A stretch of DNA of 64,000 nt from Protonemura montana (GCA_947568835.1 OX387612.1:5394001-5458000); one strand, 5' to 3'. Shown: positions 1-12,375, numbered from the stretch's first letter. Program-made: numbers and translations. Notes: generated from the sequence alone by a model not told the origin.

Positions 1-46
1 CCCGCAGGAGGATTCCAACCACCTTGTCGGAGATACACGTGTAGAT
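1..46 (-). CDS. Abra: ABRA/Costars exon (partial, continues off left edge)
   Basis: The minus strand reads through a good 3' splice site (polypyrimidine then CAG, just above position 46) into 15 codons beginning IYTCISDKVV and ending ILLR. This is the start of the second half of the Costars domain, which in ABRA and ABRACL proteins normally reads as a conserved YxxISDKVVG segment. The exon enters in phase 0, matching the phase 0 exit of the exon at 1591-1747. It is cut by the window edge, so the rest of the domain and the stop codon are not visible. Confidence 0.82.
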   Translation of the reverse strand, partial: MYTCISDKVVGILLR

Positions 47-529
47 CTGAGACAGAGATGCAAGAAATAGTCATCGTGATGAGTTGCACTAAACGCTGAG
101 ATTTTACTCAGTTGAACATAAGTTGGATTAGGGCTAAAAAACGCACTGTTTTGACAAAGAGCACTGCTGTCAAAACTTAGAACATCCCCCATTTTGAACT
201 TGATTTTCTCGTTGAGAGAAAGAGCTCAGCACAAATTTAATTCAGCTCTAAACGAGCTCTAAGCGATGGAAAACAAACTTTTTTTGGTATCAAAAGTTGG
301 GGAGGGGGGGGGGGGGACTTGAAGCACCCCCTTGAATCTCTTTCTATCCCAAAATCTGCCTTCTCTTTCTCTAATGCTCTCCACCGGGTTTGCACCAGCT
401 ACCAGCCAGAGCGCTTCCACCCAAACACGTGATCACTAGCTGTCAGTGCATATATTTATTTTCCAATTGCAATATCGAAATTTTCGGACCAAGAAAAGTG
501 CACCGGGAGTGACCCGAGAGCGAGCAACT

Positions 530-1495
530 CTGCCAGTCGAACACGTGAAAGTTGCACTGGGGCAGAGTCACATGGCTAGTCGAACACGTGAAAGTTGCAC
601 TGGGGCAGAGTCACATGCCCAGTCGAACACGTGAAAGTTGCACTGGGACAGAGTCACATGCCCAGTCGAACACATGAAAGTTGCACTGGGACAGAGTCAC
701 ATGCCCAGTCGAACACGTGAAAGTTGCACTGGGACAGAGTCACATGCCCAGTCGAACTTGTGAAAGTTGCACTGGGGCAGAGTCACATGCCCAGTTGAAC
801 ACGTGAAAGTTGCACTGGGACAAAGTCACATGCCCAGTCGAACACGTGAAAGTTGCACTGGGACAGAGTCACATGCCCAGTTGAACACGTGAAAGTTGCA
901 CTGGGACAAAGTCACATGCCCAGTCGAACACGTGAAAGTTGCACTGGGACAGAGTCACATGCCCAGTCGAACTTGTGAAAGTTGCACTGGGGCAGAGTCA
1001 CATGCCCAGTTGAACACGTGAAAGTTGCACTGGGACAAAGTCACATGCCCAGTCGAACACGTGAAAGTTGCACTGGGACAGAGTCACATGCCCAGTCGAA
1101 CTTGTGAAAGTTGCACTGGGGCAGAGTCACAAGCCCAGTTGAACACGTGAAAGTTGCACTGGGACAGAGTCACATGCCCAGTCGAACACATGAAAGTTGC
1201 ACTGGGACAGAGTCACATGCCCAGTCGAACACGTGAAAGTTGCACTGGGACAGAGTCACATGCCCAGTCGAACTTGTGAAAGTTGCACTGGGGCAGAGTC
1301 ACATGCCCAGTTGAACACGTGAAAGTTGCACTGGGACAAAGTCACATGCCCAGTCGAACACGTGAAAGTTGCACTGGGACAGAGTCACATGCCCAGTTGA
1401 ACACGTGAAAGTTGCACTGGGACAGAGTCACATGATCAGTCAAACACCTGAAAGTTGCACTGGGGCAGAGTCACAGGCCCAATCGAACACACAGT
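530..1495. repeat. 43-bp tandem array (about 22 copies) in ABRA intron
   Basis: Successive GTGAAAG anchors are 43 bp apart (545, 588 and on). Most copies carry the palindromic E-box CACGTG; some have ACTTGTG or ACATG instead. The array fills most of the 1.54-kb intron between the ABRA exons at 1591-1747 and 1-46. The same 43-bp unit occurs inverted at 24305-24790, and the roughly 170 bp upstream of this array (360-530) is shared with that locus. Confidence 0.95.
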
Positions 1496-1590
1496 TTATC
1501 CCAAGTGTACACCCGGGGCGCACCGGGGCAGCAAGTCGAAAACGTCATTACTGTACTTCCCTTAAAGCTAAAAATTCCCCAAGGACTTAC

Positions 1591-1747
1591 ATGGAAGAGT
1601 TCACCAAAGGAAATGACTACTCTTGGGTCCTTCTTGCTGTACGCACTGCCGTACTGGTTGATGATGTGACACAGCTCCAGGATCTCTTTGCTAATGTGGT
1701 TTGCCGCTCGTTGCCCTCGGATGGCAGTCATCGAGCCGGCAAGAGGT
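1591..1747 (-). CDS. Abra: ABRA/Costars exon, first half of Costars domain
   Basis: Minus-strand exon bounded by TTTCAG/A at its 5' end and CAT/GTAAGT at its 3' end. It encodes 52 whole codons plus the last base of a split lysine. Key stretches are HISKEILELCHIINQYG and VVISFGELFH, which match the Costars domain of ABRA: an alpha-helical HISKEI-ELC start followed by the ITFGELF motif. Members of this family bind actin and promote Rho/SRF signalling in muscle (family knowledge). The insertion SAYSKKDPR between the helix and VVISFGELF is slightly longer than I expect for the vertebrate protein. Confidence 0.85.
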
Positions 1748-1844
1748 CTGAAATCACGGGACGCGACGAGCATAAGCCAGCAGAACAAATTGTATTTGCA
1801 ACGTTGCTTAAGAAGATAGTTCTACCCTCTAAGAATCTACCGTG

Positions 1845-2265
1845 CTACCGCTAGCGCTAAAGCTTAACAGACTTATTAATCTAACTGCATTGAAAATGAA
1901 GAATGCTACGATGGAGTCACCATCGGTTTGGGTGCTGAGATATTTTATCTCGTTATTTCTCGCAAACTTACCGCATTTGCAACTAGTTAACCTTAAATTA
2001 ATCTTTGTAGTCAACTTAAAGATTGATAAACATGTATCGATATTTTGAGTAGTAATTATTTAATTTTAAGAACGGCTGCTATCGCCATCTTGTGGCACCT
2101 ACCGTTACCACGTGTTACCGGTTCGTTTGCTCAGGAGCTTAAAATTAAAACTGGCCCTCTGACTTCACCTATTAATTTAATGGTTCTACCTTCCAAAGCA
2201 ACCAAACGTATGGTTTCAGAAAACTGCAACCAACTGATCTTTTATTGTAACTCTGTTGAGTTTTA
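1845..2265 (+). mobile_element. Dispersed repeat family R, copy 1
   Basis: Degraded copy of a roughly 400-bp repeat seen seven times in the window. Landmarks are GCGCTAA near the start, ATTTCTCGCA and CGCATTTG in the middle, a GATAAACATGTAT segment, then CACCTACCGTTACCACGTGTT and GTTCGTTTGCTCA near the end. It lies in the ABRA intron between 1748 and 2306. No open reading frame or terminal inverted repeat was seen, so the class is unknown. Confidence 0.7.
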
Positions 2266-2306
2266 ACGAATACCTCAGATTATTTATCTGTAAACTCTGC
2301 ACTTAC

Positions 2307-2473
2307 TTCCCGTAGTCTGCGTCATGTCTGTTTAGTTTTGGCCGAGAGGTGACCTCGTTGCTGAAAGGGTTGATGGCCTGGCTCTGCACGTGCTGGTCGG
2401 CGTGTTTGTTAAACATGGCGACCTTGTCCGAGAGACCCTGCTTGTGGCAACACCGCATGTCCATTGGAAGTTC
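2307..2473 (-). CDS. Abra: ABRA exon, NPFS / DxDYG region
   Basis: Minus-strand exon after TTGCAG/GAAC and before GGGAA/GTAAGT, encoding 55 codons plus two bases of a lysine completed by the next exon (1591-1747). It contains KVAMFNKHADQHVQSQ, then INPFSNE and DADYGK. The NPFS motif followed by a DxxYG motif just before the Costars domain is the arrangement of full-length ABRA, not of the short single-domain ABRACL. Phase in is 0, so at least one upstream exon with the start codon lies at higher coordinates. I could not identify it. Confidence 0.82.
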
Positions 2474-3624
2474 CTGCAATCAATAAAAAATACCGTATTG
2501 GTTAGCATAATCATGGCTATAATAAGGTATCATTAAAAAAAAATAACAAACTTGGTGACCACAAACTTAACTGTTGTTGGCGCAATAAAAAATAAACCAA
2601 ATCTACGACATTAGTTTACTTGTTTGATGGCCTACCCATTGAAAGTATCTATACATAAACCTACTCAACGATTTGGAATAGAAAAGATGCGAAGAAACCT
2701 GAAAATGAAATTAAGACTGCAACAAAAGTGTTTCATGTTGATGGTTTGGAGTCGATTGTGTCCACCAGCGCCTCTAGTGATTGTTTTCTTAAAAATAAGC
2801 CGGCACGGCTTACTTACAACGGTTGGCGTAACCATCATCAGCGCATCTGTCAAGTGCATTTTGAGGTTAGAAAACAAAACTGGTAAGTTTGTAAGTGCCA
2901 ATCGAATTCGATTGGATGATAAACAGAAATATTCTTAATTTCTTACTTGAAACTAATTTGTTTTTGCTATTGAAACATGAGTACATCCAATAGATTACAG
3001 TAATTGTGCTAATTATCATGTTTAGAATGCACAATAATTACATAAATGCATGTGCTTGCACGATATGTAATCCAGTTCAACTCGCCTAAAGTACTTGGCG
3101 ATTACCAACAAGATAATCAGTAATGACCATGCCACCGAAACGTCAACCTAACACTTTGGCAAATCCCCAAAATAAACGTGTTTCAGATTTGCGACGTTAC
3201 AATGTGTAAACCCTACTCAGAGGAAACAACATATCGGAAACTAGTTACCACACGCACCAGTCATGTTCATGACATTGACAGCGGTCACCTTTGACCTTTT
3301 ATGCGATTCATTAATCACAACGAGGTGAGTTCTCGTCTCGATCGTTTCGCTTCACCTGTTTCAGTTTCGTCACCCGACGCAATTATTTATAACGATCTTT
3401 TCGGTCAGCAAAGAATTTGAAAGTGTGCCAAAGAGATCTGAGAGCCTAACGTTGATTCTCAATGAAGCGGTTTACCCCCACTGTCCCAAGCAATGATTCA
3501 TGTTTGCACCATGCCGGTCTCATAAACAGGTACGTCCTGTTCTCGCGAGTTTCTCGAGGGGATCGTTTACCTAATTCACTTTGAAATAACATTTTGCCTT
3601 GCATTGTGACATTTACTAGTGGGC
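2474..3624. other. Gene-free stretch, nothing recognised
   Basis: AT-rich sequence upstream of the visible ABRA exons. It should hold ABRA intron or promoter sequence, but I found no splice-bounded exon with family similarity. Confidence 0.5.
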
Positions 3625-4215
3625 GTTTAGATTTAGTCAGAGTTTCAGAGCTGATATTTTAACTGTTTTTGCAAAATATACTACTGTGTTCCCAAAGTGG
3701 GGTACGGGAAGTGTATACTCGAACCAAATTGGGAGATATTAACATTTGATCTTTAGGTATGTGCAGTCGTATATATAACACAGATAAAATATTGTTTTTC
3801 CTGTTCACTTTATGGCCATGCAGAATGGATTTCGAAGAGAGTTACTCGATTTGGTAAAACACTGATCTACCTAGTTGCCACTAGGTGAAGTCACCGTCTT
3901 TTCGAGTGTTAAGAAATTTCTGTGTTATTTCTCGCAGATTACTCGCATTTGAGTCTGGTTTACGCTCAATTAATCTTTATTGGTTGCTTACCTAAACGAT
4001 TTATAGACCTATACCAATATTTTGAATCGTAATTCATTAATTTGAGAGGTTTGTTAAAAAGAACTGATACAAACGCCAGCTGGTGGTAAATACCGTTACC
4101 AAAGCATATTGTCGGCCTCGTTTGCTCAACAGAACGTACACCATCACGGATTGGACTCTGACTTAAGCCGTGAACTTGATGCGCTTACCATTTCAGACTA
4201 AAATTGCAAACAAAT
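3625..4215 (+). mobile_element. Dispersed repeat family R, copy 2
   Basis: Contains TTTAGTCAGAGTTTCAGAGC near the left end, GAAGTCACCGTC at about 3890, GATTACTCGCATTTGAG at about 3936, and TACCGTTACC followed by CTCGTTTGCTCA before 4140. The order matches the other R copies. About 200 bp of apparently unrelated DNA separates the left end from the core. Confidence 0.7.
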
Positions 4216-4974
4216 GCCGTACAAGGGCTGGCTAAAAAACAAATTTAATTTTAAGATCCATTTTAAATGGGAAAATTTGTTGAGAGTGTTTCAGAATATT
4301 GTTACGATTTGATGACCACTGACCTCTTTACAATGATTTTAATGATCAATTCCTGGACAAATAAAGTTGTTTTTATTATTATTGAAAAAACTATTTACAA
4401 ACTGGGTTCTTGAGTGCAAAGTAAAACGACTGATTTCCCCGAAGTTTCTCATCAATGGTGCTTTCAATTTCGTTTCATCAACGTTTGCTTTCACGTTGAA
4501 TACGATTAAAACATATATTTCTCGATGATAGGTACTCCAGTACTTCATTACACGACAGTTTATAAAATATCAATAAGTACATATCTTTTTTGAAATCTAT
4601 TTTTGATATGACCATGGTCCTTGATCTTAGGTTATAATCGCTTTTAAATATCTGTCAATGAAATGTGTACTGTTTTGCTTTACACACCATAACGCATGTT
4701 TCTCTGAACGAATTATTGACGTGGTTAAAATATTCTCCTCATGTTTCAAAGGCGTTTAAAAATAAAAAGAGACACTTCTGCGTCTTCTCTTTAGTAATAT
4801 TTTTAGCTTCGAGAAATAGCTGATATATTTAGAGGAAACTGCTAGCAGACATGATATTATTTGCCTAGCAGGTTCGTTATGAGTTTCAAGGTTACATAAC
4901 TCGCTCAAAATGTATGGTCTATCCCAAAAAGTCAATTACATAAATGTTTCAATATTTGGTATCAACTTGACATC
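4216..4974. other. AT-rich DNA with a relic of repeat family P
   Basis: Positions 4385-4460 resemble the P repeat (AAACTATTT, CTGGGTT, GCAAAGTAAAA, GATTTCCCCGAAG), including a weak version of its ACGTTT end. The rest shows no gene or element that I recognise. Confidence 0.4.
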
Positions 4975-5952
4975 AGCATTTCGACCCGTCTCGACTCGAC
5001 CATCTAAGCTGTGTTGCCAACTCACGTACCTACCCCCACCCCTTCCCATCAGGAGGGTCTTTGTTCGATTAATGTCCATCTTGTCAGGTGTCAACATTTC
5101 AACCCGTCTCGACTCGACCATCTAAGCTGTGTTGCCAACTCACGTACCTACCCCCACCCCTTCCCATCAGGAGGGTCTTTGTTCGATTAATGTCCATCTT
5201 GTCAGGTGTCAACATTTCAACCCGTCTCGACTCGACCATCTAAGCTGTGTTGCCAACTCACGTACCTACCCCCACCCCTTCCCATCAGGAGGGTCTTTGT
5301 TCGATTAATGTCCATCTTGTCAGGTGTCAACATTTCAACCCGTCTCGACTCGACCATCTAAGCTGTGTTGCCAACTCACGTACCTACCCCCACCCCTTCC
5401 CATCAGGAGGGTCTTTGTTCGATTCATATCCATCTTGTCAGGTGTCAACATTTCAACCCGTCTCGACTCGACCATCTAAGCTGTGTTGCCAACTCACGTA
5501 CCTAGCCCCACCCCTTCCCATCAGGAGGGTCTTTGTTCGATTCATATCCATCTTGTCAGGTGTCAACATTTCAACCCGTCTCGACTCGACCATCTAAGCT
5601 GTGTTGCCAACTCACGTACCTACCCCCACCCCTTCCCATCAGGAGGGTCTTTGTTCGATTCATGTCCATCTTGTCAGGTGTCAACATTTCAACCCGTCTC
5701 GACTCGACCATCTAAGCTGTGTTGCCAACTCACGTACCTACCCCCACCCCTTCCCATCAGGAGGGTCTTTGTTCAATTCATGTCCATCTTGTCAGGTGTC
5801 AACATTTCAACCCGTCTCGACTCGACCATCTAAGCTGTGTTGCCAACTCACGTACCTACCCCCAACCCTTCCCATCAGGAGGGTCTTTGTTCGATTCATG
5901 TCCATCTTGTCAGGTATCAACATTTCAACCCGTCTTGACTCGACCATTTAAG
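4975..5952. repeat. 118-bp tandem array (about 8 copies)
   Basis: Start-codon-like positions in successive copies are 118 bp apart (5483, 5601, 5719). Copies are almost identical, differing mainly at the TTAATG/TTCATATC/TTCATGTC position. The period is not a multiple of three, and the apparent peptide simply rotates frame, so I do not regard it as coding. High copy identity indicates recent expansion or homogenisation. Confidence 0.95.
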
Positions 5953-7130
5953 CAGTAATCAGTAAATTAGTTATCTTTGCAAAAAAATAGACCCTGGAGT
6001 AACCCTCGATTGGAAAAACATTCGACAAAGCAGTCAAATAAATCAACTCTGACAACTTACATGTTTCAGAAGTTGACTTCTTTAAATACTTTGACAAAGA
6101 CCCATTGCTAGAAATCAATGAACCTCAGTTTTTGGGATAAACTATACTGATATTGACTTAAGAATAGCAAAACAGCAAGCAAGGAATATTATTTCAGATT
6201 GAATCAAATACTGGTGTGTAGGGAACTACGACGCATTATATAAAACAGCTGAGAAATAGCCTCTTTTTTAATTGTTTACATTTGTGGCACTACATAGAAT
6301 TGAAATAAATACGATAATATTATGTTGAGCAAATTAATTTTATCGGAATTTGAATTTGACACGTTATTTCTTGTTTGCACAAGTTTCAGCAATATGCCAA
6401 TAAAAAATAATAATCAGGCGCTCTCTTTAACGTGTAACTAGTTTTTAAGCGATTATAAAAAAAACTAAAAAGAGGTTAATTAATTTTACTTTTTTTGGTT
6501 TTGTATTATGATTGTTGTTCGTCATGGGTTACAGATGGTCATTTCAACTTGCATATTGGATACAGAATATATTTGATAACTGACTGAAAATAAATATCTG
6601 CATAGAAATACATTTTAGAAGTATTAAATATTAAAAATATATATGGGTATTATGGCAAAAAGGGTAAAATTTAAACGAGAGATTGCTTAAAATCTTTTTG
6701 TTTTTCTTATCTTAATGCATTACAAAAAAAAAAATCGTTGGAGAGGTACCTTATTCTATTTTTCTTTGATTGAGAAAGACATTTTCGCTGATAGCCTCTT
6801 GTTCGACACCCGTCCACGATGTTCATGAACGCTCTACGGTAATTCTCCTTTCGGTAAAATAGTTCGGCCGTCATATTATCATTAAGCTTTCAAGTCAATG
6901 GCATTTCTAACGAGAACGACAATTTATTATATCCATTCTAACCTGTGGAATTTAAGGAACTAGGCTGCCAAATCTATTACTGTATTCAGGTATGGAGCAA
7001 ATTAACCAAAAAGAATAAAAGTGAATATACGAAGTGAAAATTTGCCAAACGAATTTCATGTACCTACTAAATTTTTTCTAAAAGTGACATTCTCGTTGCC
7101 AACTTTGAAAAAAAACTCTATCAAGTGAAG
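5953..7130. other. Gene-free AT-rich stretch
   Basis: No supported gene, RNA or repeat recognised between two tandem arrays. Confidence 0.5.
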
Positions 7131-7690
7131 TAGGTTCAATGGCAGTTCATTTCTGGTAGCCATGGAGATCTGAGATCGCTTGACAGATCGCTTGAGATCG
7201 CTTTTCAATTCTGCTGTCTTATGTTACCACGGGTATATCATGGCCTAGCATAGGAGGTTCAATGGTAGATTCAACGTTTGGTAGCCATGGAGATGCTGAG
7301 ATCGCCTGACAGAGCTTCTCAATTCTGCTATCTTATGTTACCACTGGTAGTATATCATGGCCTAGCATAGGAGGTTCAATGGTAGATTCAACGTTTGGTA
7401 GCCATGGAGATGCTGAGATCGCCTGACAGAACTTCTCAATTCTGCTATCTTATGTTACCACGAGTAAATCATGGCCTAGCAAAGGAGGTTCAATGGTAGA
7501 TTCAACGTTTGGTAGCCATGGAGATGCTGAGATCGCCTGACAGAACTTCTCAATTCTGCTATCTTATGTTACCACGAGTAAATCATGGCCTAGCAAAGGA
7601 GGTTCAATGGTAGATTTTACGTTTGATAGCCATGGAGATGCTGAGATCGCCCGACAGAGCTTCTCAATTCTTCTTTCTTATGTTGCCAAG
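7131..7690 (+). repeat. About 116-bp tandem array (about 4.7 copies)
   Basis: The anchor GGAGGTTCAATGG recurs at intervals of about 114-118 bp. Each unit has AACGTTTGGTAGCCATGGAGAT and CTATCTTATGTTACCAC-type segments. The same unit is present inverted at 13325-14300 and as a fragment at 45455-45640. Length variation comes from small indels near the ACCAC/AGTA junction. Confidence 0.93.
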
Positions 7691-9475
7691 TGTTTAGGAG
7701 TGGGGTAATTAGTTGACGTTAAGTTTTGAATTACATAACAAAAAAGTGTGTAAGAACAGACGTTTACAAAATGGCATTAAAGGTATAAATAGGTCCTCAA
7801 TTAAATCACCACAAACGCTATTGCGTAATTGAACCCAAGCTTCTTGAATGACTACGCAGTAATTTCACTGAAAATCCAAAACAATTCCAGCTCCTCTCGC
7901 GGCGACCGCTTATCCTATGGAATGCCGGCAGATATAAATACCGACGCCTACTGACGTCACATCCGAGGCTTGACCATGACGCTGCCGACTGACGCACGCG
8001 GCACGCCGTCGCGACGCTCCGTGTGATATATTTATCCGTGGTTATGATCCATGGAGCTGCTCGGTGATCACAATTTGGGTATTCATCATTTGGGATCTGC
8101 GCAGTTACTTGCTTAATCTAGGCTTGGCTTGGCTGGTCGCAAGGGGCATTTACCTCAAACTAAACAAGAAAATCTTTGAACATCGATGAAGATATTGTTA
8201 TAGTTTTTTTAATCGTTAATACTAAATTTAGTATAAGACTCTTCTTGGTGCCCAATGATAGGATATTCAAAAATATTTAATTATAACTGTGGTTATCGGA
8301 GCGATGATAGGCGGAAGATTCATTAAAAAAAAAGTGGCACACAATTGGCGTCTGGTGGTGGGTTGGTAATAATTTTTACACCCTGATTAGTGCAGATGGG
8401 TAGTTTAATAATAATTTGCACTTTCTTTAGTTTTCGTCAAGGCTAACTTTGCAAATCAATGCGCTCAAAATTGAGAATTACATTGGCAAAGAAACAGCAA
8501 TTACCTAATAAGTGTTGAGATAATTTTTCAGACATGTTCAATTTTTGCCATTACTTAAAAATAATTCCACTCCACTTTTTTTTTTTAAATTTAGATTGAA
8601 TTTCGCTGAGCGCTTAACATTCTCTAGTGTAATTGCTCATTTCAAATGGTTTTTTTTTTAGAGCAAACTGATATCTCAAGTGTTCCATACGAATATTCAT
8701 TGCAATTTGCTTGGCATGCAACCATCTTCTCTGTTAAATTTGCTCCAGATTCTTCTGCAAATTCAACCACGCCGCATCGAAAACTATTTTTAATTAGCTT
8801 ACCATTCTTGAGTTTTTATTCGCAACCAAATGGATCAACTCCTACTCACTAGATTCGCATGAGAAAAAAAACTTGCACACGCGAACCTCAAAAAAAAAAA
8901 TATATAAAAAGTAAAAGATATTTCGGGTCATACAAATAAAAAAGGACGTCTTCACTGAACTTCTTGCTGCCACCGACCACGTTTTATTTAACAGCGAGGC
9001 TCGTGCCAAACCGCCAGACTTTATTCTTACACTCGAGACAATCCTAACTCTTATCTGTCGTCGCCGTTTTTCAAATTAACAGCTTCACAGTTTCTGACAA
9101 GGAACAGTCGAACAGCTGTTTGTATTAGTTGCCCGATTGATACTTGACTTAGTTGGATACTTTTTTTTTCGCAACAAAAAAACTTAACGGCGCTTTGACC
9201 AATCAACGTTTGGCTATAAAAAATGACGGCCGATGATTCATGTTCGATCGATGCAAGACTATAAGTGACAGTTATTGGCAGTTTACTGCATGGTGTGAAG
9301 ATAAAACGAAGATAAAACTAATTATGTCTCATTACACGCTTAAAAGCAGGCACTTGTTCTCTTATCTGCCACTTAAAAAATATTGCACTTGATGCAGTTT
9401 TAGTGCAGACATCAATCAAAGAGTACCGCTTAATTATTGAGTTTTTAAGGTCGGATTTTATCAAATATTCAGCTG
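7691..9475. other. Gene-free stretch containing a GC-rich island
   Basis: AT-rich flanks surround a GC-richer island at about 7890-8070, described separately. No exon could be supported. Homopolymer runs lie near 8580, 8650 and 8890. Confidence 0.5.
7931..8045. promoter_or_regulatory. Candidate promoter island (CRE and TATA-like sites)
   Basis: Within a GC-rich island in otherwise AT-rich DNA are TATAAATA at 7933-7940, the palindromic CRE TGACGTCA at 7952-7959, and a second AT-rich TATA-like block (ATATATTTATCC) near 8030-8040. The island is upstream of the minus-strand ABRA exons and could be its promoter, but no transcript boundary is visible. Inference only. Confidence 0.25.
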
Positions 9476-9915
9476 TTGGATCACTCACAAAAACATCTGA
9501 ACTTCACTGCATGTGATTGGAAGTCGTCATGGCAACAGTTTCAACAAAATTTTCAGTTGGATCTCTTAACTCACAGAAACATCTGAATTTCACTGCATGT
9601 GATTGGAAGTCGTCATGGCAACAGTTTCAACAAAATGTTCAACTATAAGTTGGATCTCTAGCTCACAGAAACATCTGAATTTCACTGCATGTGATTGGAA
9701 GTCGTCGTGGCAACAGTTTCAACAAAATGTTCAACTATAAGTTGGACCTGTAGCTCACAGAAACATCTGAATTTCACTGCATGTGATTGGAAGTCGTCAT
9801 GGCAACAGTTTCAACAAAATGTTCAACTATAAGTTGGATCTCTAGCTCACAGAAACATCTGAATTTCACTGCATGTGATTGGAAGTCGTCATGGCAACAG
9901 TTTCAACTAACACTT
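9476..9915 (+). repeat. 92-bp tandem array (about 4.7 copies)
   Basis: GATTGGAAGTCG anchors fall at 9601, 9693, 9785 and 9877, exactly 92 bp apart. The first copy is shorter, lacking the TTCAACTATAAG part. Confidence 0.95.
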
Positions 9916-11582
9916 CAACTAGGAGGCGACATTTTGGTAAAACATAACCTTGAGAGAGGCAGAGAGTCTATGTTAATGTCAAAATTAGGTGGCATCCGAT
10001 GGGGCTCGAGGTCGTTCTTTTTTACAAACATTTATAATTAAATTGAATTAAATAATAACGAATCAAAATATCGATATGTTTTTATATTTAAAAAAATTTT
10101 GACATACCTACTTAACTTTTTACAGTAGTTTTATGCTACCAGCTATTACAATTAAAGAAAAAAAAAAAAAAAAAAATTGACCTCTGAAACATTATCAATT
10201 CTTTTAAAAATAGTGCTTTAGTTTCCAATGCCACATGAAATTGTGATGCCGGTCAAGCTTTCAAGAACCAAGGTGAAGATTTGGCGCCAAGGGGGTCCAC
10301 CTTCCCGAATGAAGAAACACAGCCTCTCAAGCTAGCGGCCAAGAAAAAGTTGAAGGTCATCACCGTCTTTTTTGTGCAACTATGCAACAGATTTGAAATA
10401 TATTCGCGCCAAGATTTGAATGGTAGCCAACAATGTTAAAAGGTTTTTCCGTTTTGTTTAGCGGTTTGAATGTCACTCGAACAAGACAATGTTTTAATTG
10501 TCAATCTCTTCGGGTGCCCGGATCAGCTTTCAGAGAAGTTTTACCTATAAAAAAATCAATTAACCTTTGTAATGACGGTTTTTAGACTCATGTCAACTTG
10601 ATTTATCCTTAGCACTAGTTTTAAGAAAAACTATTTGAAATGGGTTTTGAATGCTAAGTAAAGGGCAACTAAATTTCCCGACGTTTCGTAACATGTATTA
10701 GTTACTTCTTCAAGGGTAAACCCTTTCTTATTAATCTTTGTAATATTAAAAATAATACTGTTTTCAAACGGTTCTTTCAAAATTATTCTCTTACAGAAAA
10801 ATGTAAGACGCCACTTAAAAATAAACGTTATTTATATATTATATAAATATATATATATATATTATATATATTTATATATTTTTTTTGAATAGTTTAGTTT
10901 TTAAAATATTACACAATCCGAATTGTTGCACATCCCACAACTAGCAAAAGCGAAATGTAATTTCAAGAAATACCACCTACGAAATTGCATATGACCCAAA
11001 ACCATGAGGATCTCAGCAGCAAACGATGCCAAAACGAAATTGATGTAACGCAGCATCAAGCATTTCACATAAATCACAATTAGGAAATCGCTTCTCTCGT
11101 GTCGGCAGTCCGTCGCGGTAGGTAATAGCCACATTCCTCAAGTATACGATTTTAGATTCTTACCAGGATGCTGAAAATCTGGGTGGGGTCAATTGGCGAT
11201 GGTAGGGGGGGCAAGGGTGGGTCAAAATAGCACACTGTTCGATCATGCGAAGGTTTCACGGCCAACGCCGTTGCAACATGTATGCGTTGGCCAATGTATT
11301 CCAGCCTAGCATGCAGGAAAGAGGAGTTTTACGAGGCGTTGGCGATGGTTTCATGGTCATGTTTCAAAATGATGTGTGTTTTTTAGTGATGTATTTTGTA
11401 ACAGCATGGGTTAAAATATAAACATACATTTAAGTTTTCATTGATGAATATGTCTGTGCCGTGCAAGTTTTTTATGAGCTTTGGGCATATACGGTCAGAT
11501 GAAAAGTAAAAAAAAAATACTTTTGTAATTTCTATGGTAGAGGAATAATTTTGGGTCGAATAAATTTCGGAAAATCGTATGA
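9916..11582. other. Gene-free stretch with repeat P and an AT microsatellite
   Basis: Contains a repeat P copy at 10575-10745 and a (TA)n-rich tract at about 10838-10880. No exon recognised. Confidence 0.5.
10575..10745 (-). mobile_element. Repeat family P, copy with hammerhead-like end
   Basis: The plus strand reads from TTAGACTCATGTC through CTTAGCACTAG and GAATGCTAAGTAAAGG to AAATTTCCCGACGTTTCG. Read on the minus strand, the end forms GTAAC/GTTAC arms (10701-10705 with 10688-10692) followed by GAAACGTCGG. Related copies lie near 23.7, 35.2, 37.3-38.0 and 61.7 kb. Probably non-autonomous Penelope-like debris. Confidence 0.6.
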
Positions 11583-12375
11583 TCTGGCCCGTGAGAGACG
11601 ATACCAGCACAAGGACTGTCCCCTGCATTGCTACAGTCTAGCCCGTGAGAGAAGATACCAACACAAGGACTGTCCCCTGTATTGCTACAGTCTAGCCCGT
11701 GAGAGAAGATACCAGCACAAGGACTGTCCCATGCATTGCTACAGTCTAGCCCGTGAGAGAAGATACCAGCACAAGGACTGCCCCAGCATTGCTACAGTCT
11801 AGCCCGTGAGAGAAGATACCAGTACAAGGACTGTCCCCTGCATTGCTACAGTCTAGCCCGTGAGAGAAGATACCAGCACAAGGACTGTCCGCAGCATTGC
11901 TACAGTGTAGCCCGTGAGAGAAGATACCGGCATAAGGACTGTCCCCAGCATTGCTACAGTCTAGCCCGTGAAAGAAGACACCAGCACAAGGACTGTCCCC
12001 TGCATTGCTACAGTCTAGCCCGTAAGAGAAGATACCAGCACAAGGGCTGTCCCCTGCATTGCTACAGTCTAGCCCGTGAGAGAATATACCAGCACAAGAA
12101 CTGTCCCCAGCATTGCTACAGTCTAGCTCGTGAGAGAAGATATCAGCACAAGGACTGTCCCCTGCATTGCTACAGTCTAGCCCGTGAGAGAAGATACCAG
12201 CACAAGGACTGTCCCCTGCATTGCTTGTCTAGCCCGTGAGAGAAGATACCAGCACAAGGACTGTCCCCTGCATTGCTACAGTCTACCCCGTGAGAGAAGA
12301 TACCAGCACAAGGACTGTCCCCTGCATTGCTACAGTCTAGCCCATGAGAGAAGATATCAGCACAAGGACTGTTCC
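11583..12375 (+). repeat. 54-bp tandem array (about 14.5 copies)
   Basis: Unit runs CTAGCCCGTGAGAGAAGATA through GACTGTCCCC to TGCTACAGT, 54 bp. Because 54 is a multiple of three, long frames stay open by chance. The array ends abruptly at GTTCCCAG and continues directly as the truncated SINE at 12372. Confidence 0.95.

Noticed and set aside
5247..5958. Overlapping 116-codon frames
   Set aside because: 118-bp array read in rotating frames; no independent coding evidence.
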